A stretch of 40,959 nucleotides of DNA, taken from Sphingobacteriia bacterium (GTDB taxonomy: Bacteria; Bacteroidota; Bacteroidia; Bacteroidales; 4484-276). The notes beneath the pieces were generated by a model that searched no databases, was not told the origin of the DNA, and saw only the letters and a list, made by a program, of their open reading frames with translations. The first letter of the stretch is position 1. Each line of letters starts with the position of its first letter. The stretch lies in NCBI GenBank assembly GCA_009930115.1, contig RZYY01000012.1:1-40959 (forward strand), in the 5' to 3' direction. Positions 8,735 to 17,802 of this stretch are shown piece after piece. A program made the translations under genes and the position numbers.

Positions 8735-9607
8735 ATGGAAAGAATAAAAGAGTCGGAGTTAATTATCAATGCTGACGGGAGCATTTACCATCTGAGCCTG
8801 AAACCTGGTTATCTGGCTGAAAATGTAATTCTTGTCGGTGATCCCGGACGTGTACCAAAAATTTCCCGTCATTTCAAAAAAATAGAGCACAAGAGTCAAA
8901 ACCGTGAAATAATTGTTCATACCGGAATTTATAATAATCTAAGATTGTCTGTCCTTTCAACTGGTATGGGTACTGACAATATCGATATAGTCATGAACGA
9001 ACTCGATGCCCTTGTTAACATTGATTTTGACAAACGTCAGGTTAAGGAAAACCTAACGCGGTTGAATATTGTCCGGTTGGGTACCTCAGGTTCCATACAG
9101 CCGGAAGTTCCGATAAATACCATTGCTGTTTCAACCCATGGAATTGGTATGGATGGGCTGTTAAAATACTATTCAAGTGAATCTGTAATTGAAAAGGAAT
9201 TAACCAGTGCATTCATAAGTCAAACCCATTGGCACAGCTCTTTGCCATATCCATATATTGTATCCTGCTCCGAAGTTCTGCTGAAAAAACTCGGCCATGA
9301 CCTTCAACAGGGAATTACGGCTACTGCACCGGGTTTTTATGGCCCACAGGGCAGAGTTATCCGCCTTCCACTCAATCATCCCGACCTGATGGAGAGAATT
9401 CAAAAATTCAATTTCAACGGTAAAAAAGTCTTGAATTTTGAAATGGAAACTTCAGCTTTATTCGGACTGGGGAAATTACTCGGTCACAACACGTTAACCA
9501 TTTGTGCAGTAATTGCCAACCGCGCTACCGGCGAATATACCGGTAACTACCAGCCTTTGATCGAAAATATGATTGAACTTGTTTTGGAAAGAATTACCAA
9601 AAGTTAA
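8735..9607 (+). CDS. Nucleoside phosphorylase, uridine phosphorylase-like
   Basis: This 290-residue NP-I family enzyme would cleave a nucleoside with phosphate to a free base and (deoxy)ribose 1-phosphate in the cytosol. Signatures are the phosphate-binding VGDPGRVPKIS (near residues 35-45), STGMGTDNIDIVMNEL, VRLGTSGSIQ and the ribose-binding NFEMETSALFGLG. The layout most resembles uridine phosphorylases of Bacteroidota, but purine specificity cannot be excluded by eye. Its stop lies 2 bases from the convergent glycosyltransferase stop. It sits near the extracellular nuclease locus, where a nucleoside-salvage enzyme would be useful. Confidence 0.88.
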   Translation: MERIKESELIINADGSIYHLSLKPGYLAENVILVGDPGRVPKISRHFKKIEHKSQNREIIVHTGIYNNLRLSVLSTGMGTDNIDIVMNELDALVNIDFDKRQVKENLTRLNIVRLGTSGSIQPEVPINTIAVSTHGIGMDGLLKYYSSESVIEKELTSAFISQTHWHSSLPYPYIVSCSEVLLKKLGHDLQQGITATAPGFYGPQGRVIRLPLNHPDLMERIQKFNFNGKKVLNFEMETSALFGLGKLLGHNTLTICAVIANRATGEYTGNYQPLIENMIELVLERITKS

Positions 9608-9609
9608 AC

Positions 9610-10338
9610 TCAGGAAGGTAACGGCAGAATTTTTTTGAACCTCAATTTGATTACTCCCAATACTGCTTCCTTGAAAATCCCGGAACTCATTTTTGAGGTT
9701 CCTTCCCGGCGATCAGTAAAAACGATGGGAACCTCAACAACATTAAATCCAAGCCTTACCGCTGTAATTTTCATTTCAATCTGAAAAGCATAGCCAATAA
9801 ATTTTATTCTGTCGAACCAGATTGTTTCAAGCACTTGTCGTCGGTAACACACAAAACCTGCAGTTGAATCGGCAATCTTAATTCCTGTCACGATTCTGAC
9901 ATATTTCGAAGCATAATAGGACATCATAACCCGCCCCATCGGCCAATTCACAACCCGGATGACACCTCCGACATACCTTGAACCTATTGCTACATCCGCA
10001 CCATTGTGACAAGCTAAGTACAATTTTTGCAAATCGTCGGGGTTGTGAGAAAAATCGGCATCCATCTCAAAAATAAACTCATAATCACGTGCCAGCGCCC
10101 ATCTGAATCCATGAATATAGGCAGTGCCTAATCCCAGTTTCCCTTCTCGCTCTTCGATGAACAACCTGTCCGGAAACTCCTGCATCAGGTGTTTTACAAT
10201 AGCAGCTGTACCATCAGGAGAATGATCTTCAATAATCAGCACATGAAACTCGCCATCAAGGGCAAAAATATAGCGCAGAATTTTTTCGATATTCTCTTTC
10301 TCATTGTAGGTTGGTATGATTACTAATTTATCTGCCAT
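9610..10338 (-). CDS. Polyprenol-phosphate mannosyltransferase (DPM1-like, GT2)
   Basis: The 242-residue protein is a family 2 glycosyltransferase of the dolichol/polyprenol-phosphate mannose synthase type, moving a sugar from a nucleotide donor to a membrane polyprenol phosphate. Seen in sequence: the N-terminal VIIPTYNEKENIEKIL, LIIEDHSPDGTA, the metal-binding EMDADFSHNP (DxD), GSRYVGG, and DRREGTSKMS near the C-terminus. No membrane anchor domain is fused, unlike some longer homologues. It follows the endonuclease I gene by 68 bases on the same strand and could be co-transcribed, although the functions do not obviously match. The sugar transferred cannot be read from the sequence. Confidence 0.88.
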   Translation of the reverse strand: MADKLVIIPTYNEKENIEKILRYIFALDGEFHVLIIEDHSPDGTAAIVKHLMQEFPDRLFIEEREGKLGLGTAYIHGFRWALARDYEFIFEMDADFSHNPDDLQKLYLACHNGADVAIGSRYVGGVIRVVNWPMGRVMMSYYASKYVRIVTGIKIADSTAGFVCYRRQVLETIWFDRIKFIGYAFQIEMKITAVRLGFNVVEVPIVFTDRREGTSKMSSGIFKEAVLGVIKLRFKKILPLPS

Positions 10339-10406
10339 CTGTGCTGATGTTGGTTTGTGTTTTTCAGTTATGAAAAATCATAAATTTTCAGGTAAAATAT
10401 TGATTA

Positions 10407-12305
10407 TTATTGTGTTTTTAACATAATCTTTGATGATGCCGATAAAAATTTGTCTGTGTAAAGTAAGATATATAGCCCATCTTTTAGCCCTGCATGGTTA
10501 AGATTTAAACCAGTTGATTTACTTCCGGTTTCAGGAAATATTACTAATTTTTCCTGACCAAGAACATCAAAAAATGTGAGTTTGCTTTTTTGGGAGGCAG
10601 GATCAGATAGATTCACAACAATTTCACCTGAAGTAGGATTTGGATAAACAAAAACAGTTACCTTCTTCCCTTCCTCGGGTATGGTAGTCGGATCAGATAC
10701 ATCACGCAGTGACCTTAGCTCGATTTTCCATTCAGAATAGTTGTAATTGAGCGGCCCTGTAACTGTATAATGTTCATTAAGTACAGGATCGAATTCAAAC
10801 ACATCGTTGTTGTGAACATTTACCTGACCGGTACCATCACTAACCCGCCACATTCCTGAATTGTTCCAGTGCTGTGAGTATGTACAAACAGCTTCAGGAA
10901 TTCGAACCAATACACTTTCCCAGTCTTCACCCATTTCATTGGCAGTTAAAACTGCCGGTTCAGGAACAACTCTTTCGTTTTTTATCAGTTTGTACATCGA
11001 AACATTGGTCATCTCAGTCATTCCATAATACTCTTTTACCATTCCTGTTAGTACAATACTGTCTCCGATTGCAGGAAAAAAGCCGGATTGATAGACAAAC
11101 AATCCTGCTCGTGGTCCATTGCCGGCCTGAATAAAATATCCGTTCGTGTAAAAAGCTGTTACAATCCCAGTTGTTGTTACCATCTGATTTTCAAATGGAG
11201 AATAATCACCAGTTCCCTGAATATTAATTATTGGTGTTATTTCTCCACTCCAATTTGCCGCTACACGGTAGTTGTAAACCGGTGAACAGATATTTTTACC
11301 GGTTTCCTGTATTAATTGTATTGAAAAACAGATGATTGTCTCTTCAGAATAACCAGGAATCTCTCCACGCCATTGCCCATCCGAAAAAGTCATATCGGTG
11401 TAATCCTGAAGATTATTAAATGAATCACCCCAGTACAATCTTACATTTCCGGCTACCGGCATTGGATTGATGCTTCCAGATACTATAACTGACTCGTTTG
11501 CGGCAGGCTGAGCATTGGAAATGGCAATATTACCGATAGCAAAGTCAGGTAAATCAGCATTTCCCCATATTAATTCGATGAAATAAGGATTGTCAACAAA
11601 AGGATTCCTGTTTTTTTGAAACTGATAAATGACATTATTCCTGTTTCGCTCAAACTGGTCAGGATTGTCCATAAGGTTCCATTCCAACAGTGCCGACAAT
11701 TTACCGTGTTCCGGAAGGGGGTATGTATTCACTCTGTTCACTACAGTAAGATTGGATTCGCCGTTAGTCCATTTGTAACGGGCATCCATATAAAAAATAA
11801 TTCTGGCAATGTCACCTTTTACATCATCACGCGGTTCCCAGGATTCTCCCGGTGTGAATTTACATTGGGTTGCTTCGTTGTGATAATACAGACTGTAGTC
11901 AAAATCCATATTACTTCTCGAGCTGTTCACGGATGCATCTGCAGGTTTCAGATTATGTACGTCCGAATGCATGGGAAGGATATCTTCAAACTGCCCGTGG
12001 GATTTAGCCCAAACATGCTCCCTGTTGAGCTTGTTCCCTCCAGAACCATAATCCATTCCATCCTGAGAACGTCCTGTGTAAACAAGGATAACATTTCCGG
12101 GTATTTCAGGATCGGCATCGGAATAGTAAAGGACATATTTGGAAAAAAAATAGGAGAGGCTGTGATGATTTCTTATGATCTCATGCAGCTTCATTTTTAA
12201 TGCTTCTCCCTTTAATCCTTCAGTACCATTGTAATAACCTACCGGCTGGGATAACAATGCAAGCGGAAAAACCAAAAACAGAATGAAACAGAATTTTTTT
12301 CTCAT
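10407..12305 (-). CDS. Secreted endonuclease I family nuclease with T9SS sorting domain
   Basis: The 632-residue protein has a signal peptide (MRKKFCFILFLVFPLALLSQ). An endonuclease I domain covers about residues 20-245; its active-site region reads NREHVWAKSHGQ and is followed by HSDVHNLKPADASVNSSRS. A middle segment (about 250-350) looks beta-rich, and an OB-fold-like segment (about 355-525) resembles the DUF5689/YhcR type, with TTGIVTAFYTNGYFIQAG. The C-terminal 80 or so residues are a T9SS type A sorting domain (FVYPNPTSGEIVVNL, then GLKDGLYILLY). The expected role is non-specific cleavage of extracellular DNA or RNA at the cell surface or outside. It is the third minus-strand gene after a TonB receptor and a lipoprotein, 29 bases from the latter. 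Confidence 0.9.
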   Translation of the reverse strand: MRKKFCFILFLVFPLALLSQPVGYYNGTEGLKGEALKMKLHEIIRNHHSLSYFFSKYVLYYSDADPEIPGNVILVYTGRSQDGMDYGSGGNKLNREHVWAKSHGQFEDILPMHSDVHNLKPADASVNSSRSNMDFDYSLYYHNEATQCKFTPGESWEPRDDVKGDIARIIFYMDARYKWTNGESNLTVVNRVNTYPLPEHGKLSALLEWNLMDNPDQFERNRNNVIYQFQKNRNPFVDNPYFIELIWGNADLPDFAIGNIAISNAQPAANESVIVSGSINPMPVAGNVRLYWGDSFNNLQDYTDMTFSDGQWRGEIPGYSEETIICFSIQLIQETGKNICSPVYNYRVAANWSGEITPIINIQGTGDYSPFENQMVTTTGIVTAFYTNGYFIQAGNGPRAGLFVYQSGFFPAIGDSIVLTGMVKEYYGMTEMTNVSMYKLIKNERVVPEPAVLTANEMGEDWESVLVRIPEAVCTYSQHWNNSGMWRVSDGTGQVNVHNNDVFEFDPVLNEHYTVTGPLNYNYSEWKIELRSLRDVSDPTTIPEEGKKVTVFVYPNPTSGEIVVNLSDPASQKSKLTFFDVLGQEKLVIFPETGSKSTGLNLNHAGLKDGLYILLYTDKFLSASSKIMLKTQ

Positions 12306-12334
12306 TTACCTGTTTAACGATACAAACCTGTAGA

Positions 12335-14002
12335 TTAATATTTTACTTCGACTTTACTGATTTCCCAGGTGGATGATCCTGCGGTGGTACTGAGGTATTT
12401 GAAAGCAATATAGATTGTTTGATTTTCATACGCAGCAAGACTTACATCACCACTGTTTACGAAAGTCCAGTTGTTGCCCTGGGCTCTTGTGAAACCTGTT
12501 AGTTCGGTCCAAGTTCCGTTTTCTGAAGGATTTCCGCTGCCGGCATAATCATTTGATATTAATACTTTCATATCATCAATGGTGATAATATAATTGATGG
12601 CTTCACGGAAACTCAGTGTAACGCCGGTGAAACCCTCCAGTGAAATAGCAGGAGAGACCAGCCAGTCTTCATTTTCAAAATCCGACCCCTGACTATATCC
12701 AGACATCACGGCACATCCTCCATCAAAGCTACCCCAGCCCCATACCTGATCACCAGTAATACTGAATGCGCTGAATGTTCCGACACTGGATTCAAAATCT
12801 TCGAGAAATACAAAAGTTCCTCCTCCTCCACCACCTTCAAATTCAAAATCAGAATTCTCGCCGCTACTGTCCCTCAATCCGGCAGTACCAAAATAGGTGC
12901 GCAAAGTTCCGTTAACACTCAGCCATTTGCCAAGGTTATCCGGATTATCCATAAGATTTACATCACTACGTAAAGGCGACCCTGCCGGCAGGTTTACAAT
13001 TACACAATTTTGATAATTGTTTTCTTCCGGGTCATCAGCAATCAGCACATTTGTTGCCAGTGTAAAAGGAGGCGCATAATCAATATCATCGTTCGTAGAG
13101 ATAGAAGTTATTCCGGATTTTACTGCTCCAACAATATAACCTTTGACCCAACCAACCTGATAGGGTGTAGCATTTTGATTGGCAATACCAAAGGCAACAT
13201 CCCATGGATCTTCCTGTGTTCCGCTGCCCGAGCCAGATCCACCGCCACCACCATCGCAACGCTCTCCGCTAAGATTAATTTCACCCAAATCCCTTACATA
13301 AAGCTGGATATCGCTGTTAAACTGGCTTGCAATGGCTATGAAAGTTCCGTTACCATCCGGAAGGCTCACATTGGCAAAATTGGCATACCCGCTGGTCCGA
13401 ACAATGACAGTATTATTGTTGCAATCTTTCAGCGTGCGGTTCTGGGTAGTCAGTCCGATGGCATCAGACCAGGTTTTACTGGTGTCGGAAGCTGAGAATT
13501 CGACATCATTCAACTGGATCAGCATTGAATTATAGGCTCCGCCTGATAACTCAGTAATGGTAACTAATTCTGGTTCAACAATAACTCCGGTTTTCAGTTT
13601 TACAATGTTTCGATCAACATCCACTGAATCGAGCTGCATAACGCCACTGTAATCTCCAAGAATTAATCCTTTGAGATACACCCTTACCGAATCACCAACA
13701 TAAAGGCCTCCTGAATTAATCAGCCGAAGATTGATAGCACCGGTAGCATCCTGAATATAGGAATTTTTGTAAATATTACCTGAAGTTTCATCCCCAACAA
13801 TAACACCATAAAACGACATAGCTGTGTCGATTTTATAGTACTGGCCGTTATACATGGTTTTAACCTGTTCGATTGTGATCACCTCTCCGACCGGAATATC
13901 GCCTGATGGCGGCTGATCAAAATCCTGGTCAATACATGAGGTTAAATAAAAAGATAAAGAAATCAAAAGTAAAAGTGAGTGAAAAACAATTTTTTTAAAC
14001 AT
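12335..14002 (-). CDS. DUF5689-type surface lipoprotein with choice-of-anchor-like C-terminal domain
   Basis: With the start at the MFKKIVF methionine the protein has 555 residues and an N-terminal lipoprotein signal: basic start, hydrophobic core and lipobox L-T-S-C with Cys at 23. Acidic residues follow (IDQDFDQ), as is common for lipoproteins sent to the Bacteroidota cell surface. A DUF5689/OB-like domain occupies about 35-240 (ITIEQVKTMYNGQ; SYIQDATGAINLRL). A Gly/Ser linker follows, then a second OB-like segment (about 265-390; EDPWDVAFGIANQN, VGWVKGYIVG) and a C-terminal beta-sandwich (about 400-555; FLEDFESSVGTF, NEDWLVSPAISL) of choice-of-anchor J type. An upstream in-frame ATG at 14041 would bury the signal sequence. 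It lies between the TonB receptor and the nuclease; a nucleic-acid-binding surface role is inferred from the OB-like folds. Confidence 0.82.
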   Translation of the reverse strand: MFKKIVFHSLLLLISLSFYLTSCIDQDFDQPPSGDIPVGEVITIEQVKTMYNGQYYKIDTAMSFYGVIVGDETSGNIYKNSYIQDATGAINLRLINSGGLYVGDSVRVYLKGLILGDYSGVMQLDSVDVDRNIVKLKTGVIVEPELVTITELSGGAYNSMLIQLNDVEFSASDTSKTWSDAIGLTTQNRTLKDCNNNTVIVRTSGYANFANVSLPDGNGTFIAIASQFNSDIQLYVRDLGEINLSGERCDGGGGGSGSGSGTQEDPWDVAFGIANQNATPYQVGWVKGYIVGAVKSGITSISTNDDIDYAPPFTLATNVLIADDPEENNYQNCVIVNLPAGSPLRSDVNLMDNPDNLGKWLSVNGTLRTYFGTAGLRDSSGENSDFEFEGGGGGGTFVFLEDFESSVGTFSAFSITGDQVWGWGSFDGGCAVMSGYSQGSDFENEDWLVSPAISLEGFTGVTLSFREAINYIITIDDMKVLISNDYAGSGNPSENGTWTELTGFTRAQGNNWTFVNSGDVSLAAYENQTIYIAFKYLSTTAGSSTWEISKVEVKY

Positions 14003-14043
14003 AACTGTGAAGATTATTGAATGTTGTAACAAATTTTTCAACG

Positions 14044-16557
14044 TTAAAACCTAAAACTAATATTGGCAAAATATTGAATACCATAAAGATAAAAATATTT
14101 TGGAGGAAATTTTTCCATGTCGTTCGGATCATAGCGGAATTGCTCGAATCCGCCAAAAGCGAAGTCAGTTTCGTTGAGCAGATTATTGATGCTAAGATTG
14201 AGTGCGATGTAATATTTCCCGATTCTCCATGATTTTCCTCCAAAAAGATCGACTGTGTATGCCGACGCCAATTTTTCCTGAGCAAGCAGGTCAAGGTAAC
14301 GAATATCGTCCGAACTGTATAAGCCGGCTCCACCAGCAGATCTTCTGTCAGGATTGGGCTCGAGATATATGTCATCGAAAAAGTTCACATTTACACCCAG
14401 CCACCAATACTTTGGAGAATTGTATTTTATACCTCCCGAAAGTGCCGTCTGGGGATTTCCTCCCACGTAGTAATTCTTTAAGTAAACTTTTCTGTCCACA
14501 GCAAGGATTTCGGAATTATTATCCTGTGAGATGGTTGCCAGCGGACGAGAATTGTAAATCATTTGACCAAGACCTGCAACTGCCGAAAGATTGATGGTTG
14601 AAGTAAGTTTATAGTCAACACCAAATTCGGCACCCATACTGCGTGTATCTACTCCTGTCATTTGATAGTTAACGAAACTGCGAAGGGTTTCATGGTAAAA
14701 ACTTCTGGAATAAACCTGATCATTAAATTCTGTGTAGTATAGTGTTGCTCTGGCCTGTATGGTTGGCGCCCTAAGTACGTAACTGATGTCACCCGAAAGT
14801 ATTTTCTCATTCTCGAGCCCACTGACCACAAAATCCCTTGTTCTTGGTGAAATGTAGGAATCTCTGAAATAAGGAGCTCTGGTCATATACAATGCATTTA
14901 CGAGTACATAATGACGACCAGTTATCTTGTACGTCAAACCACCTTTTATCCCATAATTGGTAAAATTCTGCTTTTCGGAATCACCAAGAGAAGCATCAGG
15001 AAATTTTCCGTTTTGCATGTTTCCTGTTCTCCAAAACTGCGTCATTGAAGCATTAGCAGCTATAAAATAGTCAACTTTTGGATAGGTAAAATCAGCCTGA
15101 ACGAAAAGATCATACTTATGCACGTTGGCATCATAATCATATCCAAAAACATCACCTTTATAAACCGGGCGATTTGGTGTACGAATGTCATTTTGGGCAA
15201 GATCAGGATCGAAAAAATCCTGTTCAGCAAATTTGTCCAGGTCAACGTAAAAATCACCGCCGAGAAGGTCTTCCACCACCTTGTAGGTTCGACCTTTATA
15301 CCACGAAAGGTTGATCCCGGAATTAATGGTCAGATTGGGGTTAATTTCTTTGGTAAGTACTGAATTAAACTGAAATTGACTATGGTCATTTCTCCGGTCT
15401 TCGATGATGTATTTTGAAAAATTACCTGTAACGCTATTCCCTTCAATACCATAAGCATTATTCACGGTGTAAAGGTTTTTTCTGTTGGCGAAATAGAAAA
15501 AATCCCAGTCAATCTGTCTAAAATGCTCATTGTTCAGCCATTGATTGGTAAGATAGCTGAAATAGTCAGGATCATTCTTCCAATAGCTGGGCAGGTTGCG
15601 GTAATAATCCGGCCGGGGGTCGGCTGCATCATACCATTCAAGGGCTGTAGAACCATATCTTCCAAAAAAGTAAGCAAGAGAGGAGGTAATTTTTGTTGTT
15701 TTGTCCGGTTCATAATAATGTGTAAAAAAAATCTTAGGCTGATTATATGAACCAACTCTTGAATTTCGCTTTTCGCCCTGCTGATATCCCCAGTTTGGAT
15801 TATAATAATTTGTTCCGGCAAGGTCGTAGGCTTCCTGGGTAGAAACACCTGCTCTTCCTGCCTTTGAAGGTGCAGCAAAAGCAATAAGACCGAGACTGTG
15901 TTTGTTATTTATTTTTTTTTCGACTGATAAAAAATAGCTCCAGGCATCGTAAAAAGTACCTTCTACATAACCTTCCTCGGCCCATCGGCGGGAACCAGAA
16001 ACGGCAACTGCCCATCCGTTATCCATCAGACCGGTGCTGTGTGTTGCCATTAAGCGGTTTCTGTAGGCACGATTGGTGGATGAATAGGTAAGACGGGTTC
16101 CCGGACGCAGTTTGGATGCCCGTGCTTCGATATTGGTAGCACCGCTTACACCTCCAAAAGTATAAGGTGAGGCAGAGATTCCAAAATCAATTTCCTGTCC
16201 CCGGGTCACATCGTTTAATCCACCCCATGCTGACCAGTAAGCCCGGCCTGTTTCCATATCATTTAAAGGAACACCACCTATTAAAACACTGGTGTTTTCT
16301 GAATCATAACCCCGAACTCTGAAACGTGTCTGACCAAATGTATATCCGGCAGTCGACAGGTAAATGTCTCTTGAAGATTGAAGCAATCCGGAAACATTCT
16401 GGGTTTGTTCGTCTGTTTCAAGATCAAGATCAGCAGCAGTAATAGTAATGATCGGATGCTGAAGAGATTCATCACGAATCAGAGAAGTCGTGTCCACCTG
16501 GGCAAAAACCTGCACAAAAATCAACAATGTGTAAAACGTAATAATGAGTTTTTTCAT
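14044..16557 (-). CDS. TonB-dependent outer membrane receptor
   Basis: The 837-residue product begins with a signal peptide (MKKLIITFYTLLIFVQVFAQ). A plug domain follows (about 35-170; VSGLLQSSRDIYLSTAG, FRVRGYDSENTSVLIGGVPL, YTFGGVSGATNIEARAS), then a long beta-barrel ending in an aromatic C-terminus (YFANISFRF), as BAM substrates do. It lacks the N-terminal carboxypeptidase-like extension of typical SusC proteins. An in-frame ATG at 16614 is rejected because it overlaps the -7 promoter box at 16612-16619. The next genes, 41 bases or less apart, encode a surface lipoprotein and a secreted nuclease, so the likely substrates are nucleic-acid fragments; that is inference from context. Energy would come from TonB-ExbBD elsewhere. 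Confidence 0.92.
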   Translation of the reverse strand: MKKLIITFYTLLIFVQVFAQVDTTSLIRDESLQHPIITITAADLDLETDEQTQNVSGLLQSSRDIYLSTAGYTFGQTRFRVRGYDSENTSVLIGGVPLNDMETGRAYWSAWGGLNDVTRGQEIDFGISASPYTFGGVSGATNIEARASKLRPGTRLTYSSTNRAYRNRLMATHSTGLMDNGWAVAVSGSRRWAEEGYVEGTFYDAWSYFLSVEKKINNKHSLGLIAFAAPSKAGRAGVSTQEAYDLAGTNYYNPNWGYQQGEKRNSRVGSYNQPKIFFTHYYEPDKTTKITSSLAYFFGRYGSTALEWYDAADPRPDYYRNLPSYWKNDPDYFSYLTNQWLNNEHFRQIDWDFFYFANRKNLYTVNNAYGIEGNSVTGNFSKYIIEDRRNDHSQFQFNSVLTKEINPNLTINSGINLSWYKGRTYKVVEDLLGGDFYVDLDKFAEQDFFDPDLAQNDIRTPNRPVYKGDVFGYDYDANVHKYDLFVQADFTYPKVDYFIAANASMTQFWRTGNMQNGKFPDASLGDSEKQNFTNYGIKGGLTYKITGRHYVLVNALYMTRAPYFRDSYISPRTRDFVVSGLENEKILSGDISYVLRAPTIQARATLYYTEFNDQVYSRSFYHETLRSFVNYQMTGVDTRSMGAEFGVDYKLTSTINLSAVAGLGQMIYNSRPLATISQDNNSEILAVDRKVYLKNYYVGGNPQTALSGGIKYNSPKYWWLGVNVNFFDDIYLEPNPDRRSAGGAGLYSSDDIRYLDLLAQEKLASAYTVDLFGGKSWRIGKYYIALNLSINNLLNETDFAFGGFEQFRYDPNDMEKFPPKYFYLYGIQYFANISFRF

Positions 16558-16611
16558 CAGAAATATATTGATTACTTTAATGTTGACAAAACCATCTTTG
16601 ATAAAAGTTTG

Positions 16612-16619
16612 CAAATTTA
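16612..16619 (-). promoter_or_regulatory. -7 promoter box for the TonB receptor operon
   Basis: The minus strand reads TAAATTTG, followed by C, matching TAnnTTTG 54 bases upstream of the chosen start. The -33 element is not obvious. Confidence 0.5.
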
Positions 16620-16660
16620 GACATAATTTAAAATGCCGGGGTGGTTTTATTGCTTTTGTT

Positions 16661-16668
16661 TACATTTG
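16661..16668 (+). promoter_or_regulatory. -7 promoter box for the secreted EEP nuclease
   Basis: TACATTTG fits TAnnTTTG and lies 28 bases upstream of the ATG. It is divergent from the TonB receptor promoter about 40 bases away, so one regulator could serve both. Confidence 0.5.
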
Positions 16669-16696
16669 TGGCAAAATTTAAAACAGGAAAATATTC

Positions 16697-17743
16697 ATGA
16701 GATTCTTCACTACGATAGCTTTCACCATCTTTGTTTTACTTTCAGGATTGAATTTGCACGCACAAGATGAAATGCGATACCGGATTGGTTGCATTGCATT
16801 TTACAACATCGAAAACCTTTTTGACACCATCAATCAGCCAAAGGTGAATGACACTGAATTTACTCCCGAAGGTCCAAACAACTGGAACAGTTCGAAATAT
16901 TACGAAAAGTTGGCTAATTTATCTGAAGTGATTTCAAAAATAGGAGTTGATCTCACTCCTGATGGCCCTGCTGTTCTTGGCCTGTCAGAAATTGAAAATC
17001 GCTCGGTTTTATCAGACCTGGTGATGCAACCTGAACTCAGGCAACACAATTACCAGATCGTCCATCACGATGGCCCCGACCGCAGAGGAGTGGATTGTGC
17101 TTTATTTTACAATCCGAAATATTTCACCATGACCAATTCTCAATCGCGACGCCTCAGGGTTGAGGGGCGTGATAATTTTTTCACCCGCGACCAGTTGGTG
17201 GTATCGGGAATGTTTGATGGTGAAATGATGCATTTTATTGTTAATCACTGGCCTTCTCGCAGTGGTGGACAAAAACGCAGTGAACCACTGCGCATAGCTG
17301 CTGCCCGGCTTACCCGATCAATCGTGGATTCTCTTCTTAACATTGATCCGAACGCAAAAGTGATTGTAATGGGAGACCTGAATGATGATCCTGTGGACAA
17401 ATCGGTGAAAAAAATCATGAACACTACCGACAATCCTGATAAACTAAAATCTGACATGATGTTTAATCCGATGGAAAGACTCTATCGTCAGGGTATTGGA
17501 AGTCTTGCCTATCGCGATGCATGGAATCTTTTTGATCAGCTGCTCCTTACACAGGCACTAACCGGAAATGATAAGAGCACGTATAAATTTTACCGTGCAG
17601 GAGTTTTCAACAAACCATGGTTACTACAAAAAGAAGGAGCTTTTAAAGGATATCCCTGGCGATCGTTTGCCGGAGGAAATTATCTTGGTGGTTACAGCGA
17701 CCATCTCCCTGTTTATCTTTTCATTATCAAAGAGGAAAGATAA
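16697..17743 (+). CDS. Secreted endonuclease/exonuclease/phosphatase (EEP) family protein
   Basis: This 348-residue protein has a signal peptide (about 1-22, ending near LHAQ) and one EEP domain. The family's catalytic blocks are all visible: FYNIENLFD (Asn), GLSEIENR (Glu), DRRGVDCALFYN, NHWPSRSGG (His), VMGDLNDDP (Asp/Asn) and the terminal SDHLPVYLF (Asp-His). EEP enzymes are metal-dependent phosphodiesterases acting on DNA, RNA or phospho-head groups; the FYNIENLFD and NHWPSR subtype resembles extracellular nucleases. No sorting domain is visible, so it may be periplasmic. It is divergent from the TonB receptor/lipoprotein/endonuclease I genes and probably belongs to the same function. Confidence 0.9.
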   Translation: MRFFTTIAFTIFVLLSGLNLHAQDEMRYRIGCIAFYNIENLFDTINQPKVNDTEFTPEGPNNWNSSKYYEKLANLSEVISKIGVDLTPDGPAVLGLSEIENRSVLSDLVMQPELRQHNYQIVHHDGPDRRGVDCALFYNPKYFTMTNSQSRRLRVEGRDNFFTRDQLVVSGMFDGEMMHFIVNHWPSRSGGQKRSEPLRIAAARLTRSIVDSLLNIDPNAKVIVMGDLNDDPVDKSVKKIMNTTDNPDKLKSDMMFNPMERLYRQGIGSLAYRDAWNLFDQLLLTQALTGNDKSTYKFYRAGVFNKPWLLQKEGAFKGYPWRSFAGGNYLGGYSDHLPVYLFIIKEER

Positions 17744-17802
17744 TCCGGCAAAGTTCAGCAGAGGAGTAAACTGAATTTCCTTATGGAAAAGCAAACACCG
17801 AC

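Noticed and set aside
11616-12200. A 194-codon plus-strand open frame opposite the endonuclease gene
   Set aside because: It is antisense to the well-supported nuclease domain and shows no recognisable protein features.
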